Below, in pieces: positions 7,839-14,888 of a stretch of 15,893 nucleotides of DNA. A model generated the notes under the pieces. It ran no database searches, was not told the origin of the DNA, and worked only from the letters and a program-made list of their open reading frames with translations. This DNA comes from Glaciecola sp964621345 (GTDB lineage Bacteria; Pseudomonadota; Gammaproteobacteria; Enterobacterales; Alteromonadaceae). The stretch is from contig CAZUON010000061.1 in the NCBI GenBank assembly GCA_964621345.1, positions 1 through 15,893 on the forward strand, given 5' to 3'. The position numbers were made by a program, and so were the translations under genes. Position 1 is the stretch's first letter. Each line of letters begins with the position of its first letter.

Positions 7839-8888
7839 TTTATTAGGGCAACTATCTCCGATTACCAACGGAGCATGCAGAATTAAATTTTCTTCTTCGC
7901 GCTCACCTAAAAATATCTCTGCTGCAGCGCGCCCTTTTTCCATACTCGGTTGTTCAATTGTGGTGAGTGTGGTTGAACTTGTTTTACCTTCATCGATGCC
8001 ATCAAAGCCTGTTATCAATATATCTTCCGGAACCGACAGCCCCAAGTCTTTAGCAGCTTGAATTGCGCTCAGTGCAATCCGGTCGCTCATACATAACAAG
8101 AGTTCAGGGCGCGGATTCTGTTGCAGTACATATTTTGCGGTTTCGTATGCTAAGAAGTGCGTATTGTCTGGAATGCTCCAAATATGGGATTTGGGGATCG
8201 TAATATTATTAGATAATGCTGCCTCTTCAAAACCCAATAAGCGCTGTACCATAATGTTATTTTCTGCCTCGTATAGACTGGTTTGCTCTAAATTTGCAGT
8301 ATGTGCGTTATCGGATATGCGTAAACCCAAAACGACACTGTGTTTTGGTGCATGTTTGAAGGCAAAGTTAGCGCATTCTTTTGCAGCTTTTTGATTATTT
8401 ATATTAATGGACACGGCGTTGTCCAGATTGAAATCTATCGCGATAATTGCTTTGCGGTGGTAATTGAGCTCTTTTAGTCTATCCGCAGATGGTGGGCCAT
8501 ATATAATAAAGCCTTCTACAAATGACTCCAGCCCGCTCAAGCTTTTAAGCTCTCTGCGCGAAGGCACAACTAAAATGTTATATTCCGGTTTTTCGAATAC
8601 TTGCGAAATACCTTGAAGTACTAGGTTCGCGACTGGGTCAGAAAAGCTATAACTTAACTGGTGCGATAACATTACCCCAATCACTTTGGTTTTACTTGTT
8701 CTTAATTGACGAGATTCAGCGTGAGGACCGGCGTAGCCCATTTCCTTGCAAGATTGTAGGATTTCTTCGCGTAATTCTTGTGATAGCTGAGAGGGGCGAT
8801 TAAACGCATTGGAGACCGTTGCGGTTGATACACCAATTTCCTGTGCAACTTCTTTAAGGGTTAATCGCTTTGCTCGTCGGACAGACAT
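7833..8888 (-). CDS. LacI-family transcriptional regulator
   Basis: The 351-residue regulator starts with a classic LacI helix-turn-helix (residues 11-30, LKEVAQEIGVSTATVSNAF), followed by the hinge region and a periplasmic-binding-protein-like effector domain from about residue 67 (SKTKVIGVMLSH). The closing segments LITGFDGIDEGKTSSTTLTTIEQP and ERGRAAAE-like GRAAAEIF are standard for the family. It probably binds a sugar released from or imported by the locus and represses the glucosidase and symporter transcripts that follow on the same strand. I could not find a clear CG-centred palindromic operator at either promoter. The ATG at 8888 is preceded by AGG nine bases upstream. The upstream 110-bp gap separates it from the small orphan gene. 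Family assignment is firm; the effector is unknown. Confidence 0.92.
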   Translation of the reverse strand: MSVRRAKRLTLKEVAQEIGVSTATVSNAFNRPSQLSQELREEILQSCKEMGYAGPHAESRQLRTSKTKVIGVMLSHQLSYSFSDPVANLVLQGISQVFEKPEYNILVVPSRRELKSLSGLESFVEGFIIYGPPSADRLKELNYHRKAIIAIDFNLDNAVSININNQKAAKECANFAFKHAPKHSVVLGLRISDNAHTANLEQTSLYEAENNIMVQRLLGFEEAALSNNITIPKSHIWSIPDNTHFLAYETAKYVLQQNPRPELLLCMSDRIALSAIQAAKDLGLSVPEDILITGFDGIDEGKTSSTTLTTIEQPSMEKGRAAAEIFLGEREEENLILHAPLVIGDSCPNKN

Positions 8889-8998
8889 AATTAGCCTAAG
8901 TCTTTTGTGTCAGTAAATAAAAAATAGCATAGTTTGCGTTTGTATTTAACTGGGTTTTTACTGTAGCTATGGTTTTTCGAAATAGGCTGCGCGAAGTA

Positions 8999-9202
8999 TT
9001 AATGTTTGCGATTTTTAGTGATACCAGCGCTAGGGATACTTGTAAGCGTTTTCCCTAAAAAGGTATTGTGGGTGAATTCCAGCATTTCATCTATCTCTAA
9101 TAATAACTGACGGGTTTTTTCGTCCCCTAAGCCTTCGCAATGCTCAGCTAATTGAATTACCTCATCCCTTAAAAAGTGTAGCTTATCGTCGATTAGTTTC
9201 AT
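8999..9202 (-). CDS. Small uncharacterised helical protein (67 aa)
   Basis: I do not recognise this protein. It is 67 residues long, mostly charged and amphipathic and predicted helical by inspection (residues 1-47), with a short basic tail ending KNRKH. It has no cysteine pair, signal peptide or membrane segment; a single Cys is at 22. A strong ribosome site, AAAGGAG (9208-9214), lies five bases before ATG, which argues for translation. It is divergent from the DUF2797 gene across 127 bp and lies 110 bp upstream of lacI on the same strand. It may be a separate unit or the leader gene of lacI. The function is unknown and I would not assign one. Confidence 0.65.
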   Translation of the reverse strand: MKLIDDKLHFLRDEVIQLAEHCEGLGDEKTRQLLLEIDEMLEFTHNTFLGKTLTSIPSAGITKNRKH

Positions 9203-9329
9203 GCATTCTCCTTTAGCGATAAGGTAAACCTAAAACAGTGGCAATGTAATCAGATATTTGTCATAACCAAGTCGCAAAAGCTCGGTAAAACTTGATAAGA
9301 TGCGCTGCAGGTAAATTAGAACAGAAAAT

Positions 9330-10178
9330 ATGAGATTGAATGTGTATCAGGGAAATGTAGAGAAAATGAAAGTGCGCGTTGACAATGAGCATCGCGTCGA
9401 ATATCAATTGCCCATCGGTGAACATTTAGTAGAGATGAATCCGTTGATAGGTAAACAGCTAAGCGTAAAGTATGCAGGCGTGATTAATTGCGTGCATTGC
9501 AATCGGCCTACTAAAAAGAGCTTTAGCCAAGGCTACTGTTATCCGTGTTTAACTCGGTTGGCACAATGTGATACCTGTATTATTAAGCCAGAGCTTTGTC
9601 ACTATCACGAAGGAACTTGTCGTGAACCTGAATGGGGTGAGGCGCACTGTTTGCAATCACATTTTGTGTATCTTGCCAACACAGGTGCCGCTAAAGTAGG
9701 TATTACCCGCCATGCCGTGGACGGCGTTTCGTCGCGCTGGATTGATCAAGGAGCATCTCAAGCGCTCGCGATTTTTCGTGTTAGCGAGCGTAAGTTAAGT
9801 GGCTTAGTCGAGACCACTTTAGCAAAACATATAAGCGATAAAACGAATTGGCGTACCATGCTGAAAGGCAAAATAGAGCTTATGGATTTAACTCAGCGCC
9901 GTGACGAACTATTAGAACGAACTAAAACGGAAATAGACGAACTGATTCAGCAGTATGGCCTACAAGCGATATCACCTGTAGATGCTCAAGCGGTAGATAT
10001 TGAATACCCTGTTGAACAATACCCTGAAAAAATAAAGTCTATCAACTTGGATAAAGAATTAGGGTTTACTGGCGTGCTTAAAGGTATAAAGGGGCAATAT
10101 TGGTTATTAGATAACGATCGCGTGATTAACATTCGTAAGTATTCTGGTTATGATTTGAGCCTGACGGTAGAGGATTAG
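9330..10178 (+). CDS. DUF2797 protein with zinc-ribbon-like and GIY-YIG-like parts
   Basis: The 282-residue protein matches the DUF2797 family by overall plan. Residues 1-50 form a beta-rich N-terminus. A cysteine cluster follows with C54-x2-C57, C70-x2-C73, C80-x2-C83, C90, C97 and C107, consistent with metal binding. Residues 112-175 look like a GIY-YIG nuclease-type core: VYLANTGAAKVGITR, R136, E161 and N173 sit where that fold places its key residues. The C-terminal part (about 185-282) is helical then beta-rich. There is no signal peptide, so it is cytoplasmic. The family has no established function; nucleic-acid binding or cleavage is an inference from the fold resemblance. The start ATG has only a weak ribosome site, but the N-terminal sequence up to residue 50 looks family-like. 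It is monocistronic and convergent with the RND operon. Confidence 0.75.
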   Translation: MRLNVYQGNVEKMKVRVDNEHRVEYQLPIGEHLVEMNPLIGKQLSVKYAGVINCVHCNRPTKKSFSQGYCYPCLTRLAQCDTCIIKPELCHYHEGTCREPEWGEAHCLQSHFVYLANTGAAKVGITRHAVDGVSSRWIDQGASQALAIFRVSERKLSGLVETTLAKHISDKTNWRTMLKGKIELMDLTQRRDELLERTKTEIDELIQQYGLQAISPVDAQAVDIEYPVEQYPEKIKSINLDKELGFTGVLKGIKGQYWLLDNDRVINIRKYSGYDLSLTVED

Positions 10179-10181
10179 TCT

Positions 10182-10251
10182 AAAAAGGCCCATAAATAAT
10201 GTCTAAAGCGCGGTTGAGGAAAACGATGCACTCAAGACATTATTTAAGGCC
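10182..10251 (-). terminator. Probable terminator of the RND operon within a large imperfect palindrome
   Basis: TAAATAATGTCT (10193-10204) pairs with AGACATTATTTA (10235-10246), flanked by GGCC on both sides (10187-10190 and 10248-10251). An inner stem TTGAG/CTCAA (10214-10218 and 10231-10235) sits in the 30-nt loop, leaving a bulge on one side. Read on the minus strand the structure is followed by TTTTT, as in intrinsic terminators; on the plus strand no T-run follows. It lies just behind the pump stop codon. Confidence 0.55.
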
Positions 10252-10263
10252 AGTCAATCGCGC

Positions 10264-13200
10264 TTAGTTTTGCGCTTCATCCAAGCTCTTATTACGTGTT
10301 TCAGAAGCTGCCCACTTATAAAATAGCGGAGTCAGAACTAACCCGAAGATAGTCACGCCAATCATTCCAGCAAAAACAGTAACGCCCATTGCTTGACGCA
10401 TTTCTGCCCCCGCACCAGTAGCAAGTACTAATGGTAATACGCCCATAATAAAAGCGATTGAGGTCATTAAAATTGGGCGTAAACGCAGTTTAGCGGCGTT
10501 AACAACTGCAGTGTGCAGAGATTGACCTTCTGTTTGCAATTCTTTTGCAAATTCAACTATTAGTATCGCATTTTTTGTCGCAAGCCCAACCAAAACGATT
10601 AATCCAATTTGTGTAAAAATATTGTTGTCGCCACCATAAATAATCACACCGGTGATTGCTGAAAGTAAGGTCATCGGTACTATCATAATGATAGCCAATG
10701 GCAGACTTAAACTTTCATATTGTGCGGCTAACACCAAAAAAACCAATACAACGATTAAGGGCAGTACGAGCAAGGCAGTATTGCCTGATAGCTCTTGTTG
10801 ATATGCTAAATCTGTCCATTCGTAGTCCACACCTAAAGGCAATGTTTCCGAGAGTATTTTGCTCATGGCGGCTTGGGCTTCGCCAGAACTGTAACCGGGC
10901 GCAGGTGCTGCATTGATGTCGGCAGTGGTCGCGCCATTGTAGCGCATGACACGGTCAGGGCCAGCAACGTTCATTACGGTCACAAATGAACTAAGCGGTA
11001 TCATGTCGCCATTGGCGTTACGAAGCTCAAGAGCTTCAATCTGTGAGGGTTCTTGCCTAAAGCTTTGCTCTGCTTGCAGGTTAACTTGATATGTTCGGCC
11101 AAACTGATTGAAGTCATTTACATAAAGCGAGCCTAGGTAGATTTGCATTGTTCTAAAAATATCACTGATTGATACACCTTGGCTTTTTGCCTTATCGCGG
11201 TCAATATCAACTTGTAACTGCGGTACATTAACTTGATAGCTAGAAAATACGCCCGTTAATTCAGGGCTTTGCCACGCTTTTTGAAGCACTTGTTGAGTAA
11301 CGTTGTAAAGCTCGTTATAGCCAAGGTTACTTTTATCAAGCAGCTGCAACTTAAAGCCGCCAATAGTGCCTAGGCCCTGTACTGGAGGTGGTGGGAAAAT
11401 AGCAATAAAAGCTTCCTGAATGCTGCCAAATTGTGCACCTAAATCAGCGGCAATTGCATTGGCACTTAACGCATTGCTGTTGCGCTGGTCAAAGTCTTTC
11501 AGGGTCACAAATACTACGCCTGCGTTACTGCTATTAGTAAATCCATTGATACTAAGGCCTGGAAAAGCGACAGTCGATTCCACACCGGGATGCTGTAAGG
11601 CCATTTCTGACATTTCTTGAATAACCGCTTCCGCTCGGTCTAGAGATGCTGCGTCGGGTAACTGTGCAAAACTGACCAAGTATTGCTTGTCTTGACTCGG
11701 CACATAGCCTGTTGGGGTTTGAGTAAACTGCAAACCAGTTATGGCAATTAGCCCAACATACAAGAGGCCCACAATCAGACCCGAGCGTAGGACTTTTTTT
11801 ATCGTATTGGCATAGCCAAGCTGGGCTTTGTTAAAAATACTATTAAAGGGAGTGAATATAAATTTACCAAATAAGGTATCCATCAATTTGGTTAAGCGGT
11901 CTTTTGGTGCGTTCTTATCTTTGAGTAATAAAGCGGCTAAAGCTGGGCTTAATGTCAGTGAATTAAACATTGAGATAACCGTTGAAATTGTAATTGTTAA
12001 TGCAAATTGCTTATAAAATTGACCGGTAAGCCCAGACATAAAGGCGGTTGGAATAAATACGGCTGCCAACACTAAAGTTGTCGCAACAATCGGTCCTGTG
12101 ACCTCTTTCATTGCTTTTTCGGTAGCTTGGACTGGAGAAAGTCCGCTTTCTATATTTCGCTCTACGTTTTCAACCACTACGATGGCATCGTCAACCACAA
12201 TACCAATGGCAAGCACGAGCCCAAATAAAGACAGTGCATTGAGAGAGAAACCAAGAAGGTGCATTACCGCAAAAGTACCTACAAGCGATACCGGAACTGC
12301 CACCAATGGAATAATTGAAGCACGCCAAGTTTGTAAAAATAAAATAACGACGAGTACCACCAACAATACTGCTTCAAATAAGGTTTTTACAACCGCTTCA
12401 ATTGAGCCTCTCACGAATACAGTTGGGTCGTACACTATTTGGTAGTCGACACCCTGTGGAAAACTTTGTTTTAGCGTTTCCATTTTTGCTCTTACATCGT
12501 CCGATATTTGGATGGCGTTTGAGCCAGAGGCTTGAAATATAGGTAAGGCGACTGCTGATTTATTATTAAGAAGTGAGCGCAGCGCATAAAAATCAGCCCC
12601 TAACTCCACGCGAGCCACGTCTTTTAGGCGCACTATTTCGCCTTGCTCGCCAATTTTTATGATGATGTTTTCAAATTCTTCAGGGGAGGTTAATCGTCCT
12701 TTTACATTCACCAATAGCTGAAAGGCATTTTCTCCACTAGGTTGAGCACCAAGAGAGCCTGCCGCCGCTTGCTGGTTTTGTTCACCAATGGCATTAGCAA
12801 TATCCATCGCTGTTAGGTCAAGGTTTGCCACTTTTGCAGGGTCTAACCATATGCGCATACTGTATTCACCTGCGCCAAACAGCTGTACGTCTCCCACGCC
12901 ATTGATAGAGGCTAATTCGTTTTTAACATTGATATGCGCGTAGTTGGATAAATACAACATGTCGTAGCGATCGTCAGGAGAGCTAAGGTGCACGACCATG
13001 GTTAGATCGGGAGAGGACTTTTTGGTCGTGACACCTAAACGCTGTACCTCTTGAGGAAGTCTTGCTAAAGCGCGGTCGACACGCGACTTAACATGGGCTT
13101 CAGCTAAATCAACATCGGTGCCGATGGCAAAGGTGACAGTTAGTGTCATGCGACCGTCTGCTGTTGCTTGTGAGGACATATATAGCATGCTCTCAGTGCC

Positions 13201-13416
13201 TTGTAGCTCTTGTTCAATAGGAGAGGCAACCGTTTCAGCTATAATTTTTGGGTTAGCACCAGGATAAGCAGCACTTACTACTACCGTTGGCGGCACAACC
13301 TCTGGATATTCGGTAATTGGTAGCTGGCTGATTGAAAGTGCCCCGGCGATAAAAATTAATATTGATAGGACACCTGCAAAAATAGGACGGCGAATAAAAA
13401 ATTGTGAAAAATTCAT
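10264..13416 (-). CDS. RND multidrug efflux pump, inner-membrane subunit (HAE1; MexF/OqxB-like)
   Basis: At 1050 residues this is a full-length proton-driven RND transporter of the AcrB type, which captures amphiphilic compounds in the periplasm and inner leaflet and exports them through a tripartite complex. The N-terminus MNFSQFFIRRP, the periplasmic docking and porter domains, and twelve membrane helices are intact. The proton relay is present: D409-D410 in IGIVVDDAIVVVENVER and K948 in GLATKNAIL. FPPPPVQGLGTIGGFKLQ resembles the MexF/OqxB branch more than AcrB/MexB, by memory. GGGAGGA overlaps the adaptor stop codon, and only 12 nt separate the genes, so translation is probably coupled. 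No outer-membrane channel gene follows; a TolC/OprM partner must be encoded elsewhere. Substrates cannot be read from the sequence. Confidence 0.93.
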   Translation of the reverse strand: MNFSQFFIRRPIFAGVLSILIFIAGALSISQLPITEYPEVVPPTVVVSAAYPGANPKIIAETVASPIEQELQGTESMLYMSSQATADGRMTLTVTFAIGTDVDLAEAHVKSRVDRALARLPQEVQRLGVTTKKSSPDLTMVVHLSSPDDRYDMLYLSNYAHINVKNELASINGVGDVQLFGAGEYSMRIWLDPAKVANLDLTAMDIANAIGEQNQQAAAGSLGAQPSGENAFQLLVNVKGRLTSPEEFENIIIKIGEQGEIVRLKDVARVELGADFYALRSLLNNKSAVALPIFQASGSNAIQISDDVRAKMETLKQSFPQGVDYQIVYDPTVFVRGSIEAVVKTLFEAVLLVVLVVILFLQTWRASIIPLVAVPVSLVGTFAVMHLLGFSLNALSLFGLVLAIGIVVDDAIVVVENVERNIESGLSPVQATEKAMKEVTGPIVATTLVLAAVFIPTAFMSGLTGQFYKQFALTITISTVISMFNSLTLSPALAALLLKDKNAPKDRLTKLMDTLFGKFIFTPFNSIFNKAQLGYANTIKKVLRSGLIVGLLYVGLIAITGLQFTQTPTGYVPSQDKQYLVSFAQLPDAASLDRAEAVIQEMSEMALQHPGVESTVAFPGLSINGFTNSSNAGVVFVTLKDFDQRNSNALSANAIAADLGAQFGSIQEAFIAIFPPPPVQGLGTIGGFKLQLLDKSNLGYNELYNVTQQVLQKAWQSPELTGVFSSYQVNVPQLQVDIDRDKAKSQGVSISDIFRTMQIYLGSLYVNDFNQFGRTYQVNLQAEQSFRQEPSQIEALELRNANGDMIPLSSFVTVMNVAGPDRVMRYNGATTADINAAPAPGYSSGEAQAAMSKILSETLPLGVDYEWTDLAYQQELSGNTALLVLPLIVVLVFLVLAAQYESLSLPLAIIMIVPMTLLSAITGVIIYGGDNNIFTQIGLIVLVGLATKNAILIVEFAKELQTEGQSLHTAVVNAAKLRLRPILMTSIAFIMGVLPLVLATGAGAEMRQAMGVTVFAGMIGVTIFGLVLTPLFYKWAASETRNKSLDEAQN

Positions 13417-13428
13417 ATCATTTCCTCC

Positions 13429-14706
13429 CTATTTAGACGAGTAGCTAACACTGGCTTGTACCCAATTGTTAGATACACGTTCGTTTTGATTTTCAGAGTT
13501 TGCTGCGATTGATTGCTTCTGTGCAATGTTCTTTTTAAGAGTTGCAACACGTGTTTGTGTGCGGGAAATTTGTGATAAAGAATCCACTGAAGCCATTTCT
13601 ACTTCAATTGGGTCAACGGTTGTACCTGGTCTAACTCTTTGCAAGCCGTTTACCACGATTTTGTCGGTAGGAAGAAGTCCACTGCTAACAACCCTAAGCC
13701 CTGCTACCTTGTCTCCGAGTGTTACGGCTTTGTATTCCACAACGTTGTTTTCGTTTAATACCAACACGTATTTGTTGCTTAAGTCAGTTGCAATGGCTTC
13801 GTCTTTTATCAATATGCTTGCTGCATCAAGGTCGCTGTATACTCTTATTCGCACAAACAATCCGGGGACTAATAGCCCATCGTCATTATTGATAAGCGCA
13901 CGGGCTTTAATGGTGCCAGTTGCAGTGTTGATGCGGTTGTCGACAAAATCGATACTGCCACCTATGTTGTAGGTATCTGAGTTATCGACGCTAATTAATA
14001 CTGGCATTGAGGTTGCCGCCATATTGGCTCTTTTGTAGGCCAATAGTGTCTCTTGGTTTGCATCAAAGTAGCTGTGTAAGTCTTGATTAGAAACCAAATT
14101 GGTTAACACAGAGCTGCCAGCATTGACATAATTGCCCTTAGTTATAAATGCATTGGATACGACACCTGAGATGGGAGCAGTAATTTGTGTATATGCTAAC
14201 TGCAAATTTGCAGCTTTAAGCGCTGATGTAACCGAAGCAATGTTCGCTTCGTTTTGTTTAACACTGGCCGCTCGGGCATCTAACAGTTCTTTAGGGATGG
14301 CATTGGTTTGAATTAAGATATTTGCTCGTTCTAATTCTTTTTTAGCTAAGGCAAACTGACTTTCAGCAATTGCCAACTCAGCTTCGAGCCTATTTGACTC
14401 GGCAAGAAAAGGGCCGTTATCGATACTAAATAATAAATCACCAGCCTTTACTTGTGACCCTTCTTCAAAGTGAACCGCTTCAATATAACCGGAAATACGC
14501 GGACGTAACTCGATGCTTTCAGGTGCTTGTATTGTGCCTGAAAATTCATGATAACTAGCAACATTATGATGCGCTACAGAAGCGACTTCGACTTGCGGAA
14601 CAAATGCTTGTTCGCCGGATGAAACTTCATTTTCTTTATCTGATATGCAAGCTGCTAATAAGCTAATACTTACGACACTTATAATGAGTTGTGTAAATTT
14701 TTTCAT
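13429..14706 (-). CDS. RND efflux periplasmic adaptor lipoprotein (MexE/OqxA-like)
   Basis: The 425-residue protein is the membrane fusion subunit that bridges the RND pump and an outer-membrane channel. A lipoprotein signal peptide ends in LLAAC, with Cys20 as the lipidated residue. Next come a lipoyl half-motif (ELRPRISGYIEAVHFEEGSQVKAG), a helical hairpin (about 90-165), the second lipoyl half (QLAYTQITAPISGVV), a beta-barrel and a membrane-proximal domain. A Ser/Asn/Gln-rich tail of about 50 residues follows. The reading frame is open further upstream to 14790, but that extension would bury the signal peptide. ATG 14706 has GAGGA seven bases before it and gives a proper lipoprotein leader. 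It is first in the operon with the pump gene 12 nt downstream, and divergent from the LysR gene. Confidence 0.92.
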   Translation of the reverse strand: MKKFTQLIISVVSISLLAACISDKENEVSSGEQAFVPQVEVASVAHHNVASYHEFSGTIQAPESIELRPRISGYIEAVHFEEGSQVKAGDLLFSIDNGPFLAESNRLEAELAIAESQFALAKKELERANILIQTNAIPKELLDARAASVKQNEANIASVTSALKAANLQLAYTQITAPISGVVSNAFITKGNYVNAGSSVLTNLVSNQDLHSYFDANQETLLAYKRANMAATSMPVLISVDNSDTYNIGGSIDFVDNRINTATGTIKARALINNDDGLLVPGLFVRIRVYSDLDAASILIKDEAIATDLSNKYVLVLNENNVVEYKAVTLGDKVAGLRVVSSGLLPTDKIVVNGLQRVRPGTTVDPIEVEMASVDSLSQISRTQTRVATLKKNIAQKQSIAANSENQNERVSNNWVQASVSYSSK

Positions 14707-14713
14707 TTTGGGT

Positions 14714-14734
14714 TCCTCAACCTTTTTCGTTGAG
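14714..14734 (-). promoter_or_regulatory. Leader hairpin overlapping the adaptor ribosome binding site
   Basis: On the minus strand CTCAAC (14734-14729) and GTTGAG (14721-14716) form a perfect 6-bp stem around a GAAAAAG loop. The 3' arm contains three bases of the Shine-Dalgarno GAGGA (14718-14714). Folding would partly hide the ribosome site of the adaptor gene. Confidence 0.4.
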
Positions 14735-14754
14735 AAGATATTAGTACTAGACAA

Positions 14755-14783
14755 ATTATAAATATAATTATATAAAAATATAA
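14755..14783 (-). promoter_or_regulatory. Candidate promoter of the efflux operon
   Basis: A perfect TATAAT (14760-14755) on the minus strand is 49 nt before the adaptor start. With a 17-nt spacer the -35 position (14783-14778) reads TTATAT, a poor match, as expected for an activator-dependent promoter. The T-N11-A dyad ends two bases upstream of it. The region is so AT-rich that chance matches are likely. Confidence 0.4.
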
Positions 14784-14784
14784 A

Positions 14785-14807
14785 ATACATTTTTAAATGT
14801 GATGTAT
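14785..14807. promoter_or_regulatory. Candidate LysR-type operator (T-N11-A dyad)
   Basis: ATACAT (14785-14790), 11 bases, then ATGTAT (14802-14807) form a perfect 6-bp dyad with the T-N11-A core favoured by LysR-type regulators. It lies between the divergent adaptor and LysR genes, immediately upstream of the predicted -35 of the efflux promoter. A nested dyad ACATTT-TT-AAATGT (14787-14800) overlaps it. Confidence 0.5.
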
Positions 14808-14841
14808 GAGATTGAGTGCAATGGCCTGCGTTGTATTCACC

Positions 14842-14868
14842 CTCCTTTGCTCAAGAGTGCAAGGGGAG
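14842..14868 (+). repeat. Inverted repeat in the LysR leader
   Basis: CTCCTTTGC (14842-14850) can pair with GCAAGGGGAG (14859-14868) across an 8-base loop. The stem has about eight pairs, including G-U pairs in RNA. It is 20 nt before the lysR start and does not cover the AAAGGA ribosome site. It could be a second operator half or simply a leader hairpin. Confidence 0.3.
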
Positions 14869-14888
14869 TATTAATTAAAGGATAAGAT

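Noticed and set aside
5921..8998. Palindromic LacI operators near the three promoters of the locus
   Set aside because: I looked for CG-centred dyads. ATTTT-ACTG-AAAAT (7771-7784) and a weak AAG/CTT dyad near 5990 were found, but no sequence is shared between promoters, so none is called.
10187..10251. Integron attC-like site
   Set aside because: The asymmetric hairpin is reminiscent of attC, but the 7-bp core sites (GTTRRRY/RYYYAAC) are missing and there is no integrase or cassette array.
13526..13972. 148-codon open frame antisense to the adaptor gene
   Set aside because: It is a shadow of a well-supported coding region on the other strand, with no start signal or known domain.
14707..14790. 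Longer adaptor protein starting at 14790
   Set aside because: The extension is coded by the AT-rich promoter region, would overlap the predicted TATAAT, and would hide the lipoprotein signal peptide.
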